In this document: positions 5,744-6,286 of the stretch, in pieces
Layout of the letters: each line of letters opens with the position of its first letter
Position numbering within the stretch: position 1 is the first letter of the stretch
Assembly: GCA_016177245.1 (NCBI GenBank)
Contig: JACOVR010000026.1
Location: 1 to 6,286 of the forward strand
Length of the DNA: 6,286 nt
Direction of reading: 5' to 3'
Source: Candidatus Wildermuthbacteria bacterium
GTDB lineage: Bacteria > Patescibacteriota > Minisyncoccia > Minisyncoccales > UBA10102
The notes under the pieces: generated by a model
The model's input: the letters and a program-made list of their open reading frames with translations, nothing else
The model's database searches: none
Told to the model about the DNA's origin: nothing
Position numbers and translations under genes: made by a program

Positions 5744-5818
5744 TTAACCAAATAGATAAGGATGCGATCCTATATCAACCAGTATGAGTATGAGATTGCC
5801 GCGATCAATTTGTGCAGT
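5744..5818 (-). pseudogene. C-terminal remnant of a YafQ/RelE-type toxin
   Basis: Just after the antitoxin, reading leftward in the same frame, the codons from 5818 give TAQIDRGNLILILVDIGSHPYLFG and then TAA (5744-5746). The run NLILILVDIGSHPYLFG fits the conserved C-terminus of YafQ/RelE-family mRNA interferase toxins, in which two beta strands end in a GSHxxLF-type tail. There is no start codon and no space for the rest: the first 65 or so residues normally expected are absent, so the toxin has lost its N-terminal half and most of its catalytic surface. The gene order (antitoxin then toxin) is what is expected of a dinJ-yafQ type operon. The identification rests on a short motif recognised from memory. 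Confidence 0.65.
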
Positions 5819-5830
5819 CTAGAGATCGGC

Positions 5831-6067
5831 TCATGCTTTCCTTGCAGTTTTGTGGAGGCTATTTTTTTTGGCCATGGCAACTTCTTTATCCCATTGAGCG
5901 CGGATAGTTGCGGAATTTCTTGTGGGCGTAAAGGGAAGCCCTCTCTCGGCAACCACTTGATGCAAAAAAATACGCACTGCGGTTGAGGTATCCAACCCCA
6001 AGGCAGAAAGCGTTTTTCCGGCTTTTGCCTTAATATCTTTATCGATTCTTACGTTAATTGTTCCCAT
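5831..6067 (-). CDS. RelB/DinJ-family antitoxin, probably orphaned
   Basis: A type II antitoxin whose N-terminal ribbon-helix-helix half binds its own promoter and whose C-terminal half wraps the toxin. The 78 residues begin GTINVRIDKDIKAKAGKTL, then ALGLDTSTAVRIFLHQVV (ribbon and helices), then the RelB/DinJ signature RGLPF. The C-terminus ends KTARKA at a TGA (5831-5833), but the next codons read Ala-Asp-Leu and then TAG (5819-5821). Since family members often finish in a KALxDL-like segment, the TGA may be a point mutation shortening the protein by four residues. The partner toxin downstream is only a fragment, so the antitoxin is probably free of its original target. The ATG at 6067 has no leader: see its promoter. 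Confidence 0.87.
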   Translation of the reverse strand: MGTINVRIDKDIKAKAGKTLSALGLDTSTAVRIFLHQVVAERGLPFTPTRNSATIRAQWDKEVAMAKKNSLHKTARKA

Positions 6068-6101
6068 ACGCCAAGTATAGCTATTGTATATACAATGTCA
6101 A
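6068..6101 (-). promoter_or_regulatory. Antitoxin promoter, predicted leaderless start
   Basis: TTGACA (6096-6101) and TATACT (6074-6079) on the minus strand are 16 bp apart. Six bases then lead to the ATG at 6067, so the mRNA should begin at or beside the A of the start codon. A 14 bp palindrome fills most of the spacer and overlaps the -35 box by one base. Confidence 0.78.
6083..6096. promoter_or_regulatory. Probable antitoxin operator palindrome
   Basis: ATTGTATATACAAT is a perfect 14 bp palindrome inside the antitoxin promoter. RelB-type ribbon-helix-helix proteins repress their own operons by binding palindromes of this kind; the E. coli relBE operator contains TTGTAATTACAA-like half-sites, close to TTGTAT/ATACAA here. 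Binding would block RNA polymerase. It is inferred to be the self-regulatory site of the neighbouring antitoxin. Confidence 0.65.
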
Positions 6102-6125
6102 GCACCTGTTCGGCAAAAGTCAACG

Positions 6126-6134
6126 TGGTATAAT
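6126..6134 (+). promoter_or_regulatory. Extended -10 promoter for the right-edge gene, predicted leaderless
   Basis: TGGTATAAT is a perfect extended -10 element on the plus strand. Six bases (CCACCA) separate it from the ATG at 6141, the same spacing as at ftsZ and the antitoxin, so this mRNA too should start at the ATG. The -35 hexamer at normal spacing is weak, as extended -10 promoters allow. Confidence 0.7.
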
Positions 6135-6140
6135 CCACCA

Positions 6141-6286
6141 ATGGCTATAGGAATACTCACAATTTTTGCTGGAATTATTGTCGTGCTTTCCTTTTTTGGT
6201 GGCCAAATATGGTTTTTCGACTTGCTCTCGAATTTTCAACTACAATACTTTTTCTTTTTCAGTATTACTCTCTTATATCATCTCCT
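6141..6286 (+). CDS. N-terminus of a membrane protein, possibly EEP-family phosphohydrolase
   Basis: An open frame of 48 codons from the ATG at 6141 runs off the right edge. It begins with a hydrophobic helix (about residues 3-19), a short stretch containing FDLLSNFQLQYF (26-37) and a second hydrophobic segment. This layout, two N-terminal helices joined by a DLLSxFxxQ-like loop, is what I recall from membrane-anchored endonuclease/exonuclease/phosphatase family proteins, but no catalytic residues are in the window, so the assignment is tentative. It is divergent from the antitoxin, with 73 bp between the two start codons. The promoter directly in front of the ATG supports it being a real gene. 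Confidence 0.6.
   Translation, partial: MAIGILTIFAGIIVVLSFFGGQIWFFDLLSNFQLQYFFFFSITLLYHL

Noticed and set aside
5819..5833. UGA read as an amino acid (Gracilibacteria/SR1 code), joining the antitoxin to Ala-Asp-Leu
   Set aside because: Other genes here end naturally at TGA (hpf at 4799-4801, the coiled-coil gene at 3637-3639 in an ATGA overlap), and no gene in the window has an internal TGA.
1..6286. CRISPR arrays, tRNA or rRNA genes, insertion sequences, prophage or att sites
   Set aside because: No regularly spaced repeats, no cloverleaf-like or rRNA-like sequence, no transposase or integrase motifs seen on either strand.

Overview
The window looks like chromosome from a Candidate Phyla Radiation bacterium (Patescibacteria, most likely Parcubacteria). 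This is inferred from gene style. The proteins are short and divergent but complete in their motifs: a GalU, an FtsZ with a very basic linker, a short class II aldolase, a 60-residue CxxC zinc-ribbon protein, a single-domain HPF and a membrane-anchored FKBP. Genes are tightly packed, Shine-Dalgarno sequences are nearly absent, and several start codons sit where transcription should begin. UGA behaves as an ordinary stop, which argues against the UGA-glycine lineages Gracilibacteria and SR1.

Nearly everything reads leftward (minus strand). From right to left: (a) a RelB/DinJ-type antitoxin (5831-6067) with a promoter-embedded palindrome, followed by only the C-terminal scrap of a YafQ/RelE-type toxin (5744-5818); (b) a membrane-anchored FKBP prolyl isomerase and the ribosome hibernation factor HPF, 7 bp apart; (c) a four-gene run: a four-helix membrane protein with a repeated NxxHxxxG motif, a secreted coiled-coil protein, a 70-residue single-pass protein and class II fructose-bisphosphate aldolase, the last three with overlapping ends; (d) a small zinc-ribbon gene with its own strong promoter inside the aldolase 3' end, closed by a GC-rich terminator; (e) ftsZ and galU, overlapping by 13 bp, driven by a near-consensus promoter; galU runs off the left edge. 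At the right edge one plus-strand gene starts divergently from the antitoxin and encodes a membrane N-terminus.

The genes read as ordinary housekeeping plus a decayed toxin-antitoxin locus: cell division and nucleotide-sugar supply (ftsZ-galU), central carbon metabolism tied to an envelope gene cluster, and ribosome dormancy with extracytoplasmic folding. I did not find a convincing new multi-gene system. The best signals are the repeated leaderless promoter geometry (a -10 box, then exactly six bases, then ATG, seen three times), the beheaded toxin next to an intact antitoxin, and palindromes lying inside promoter spacers.
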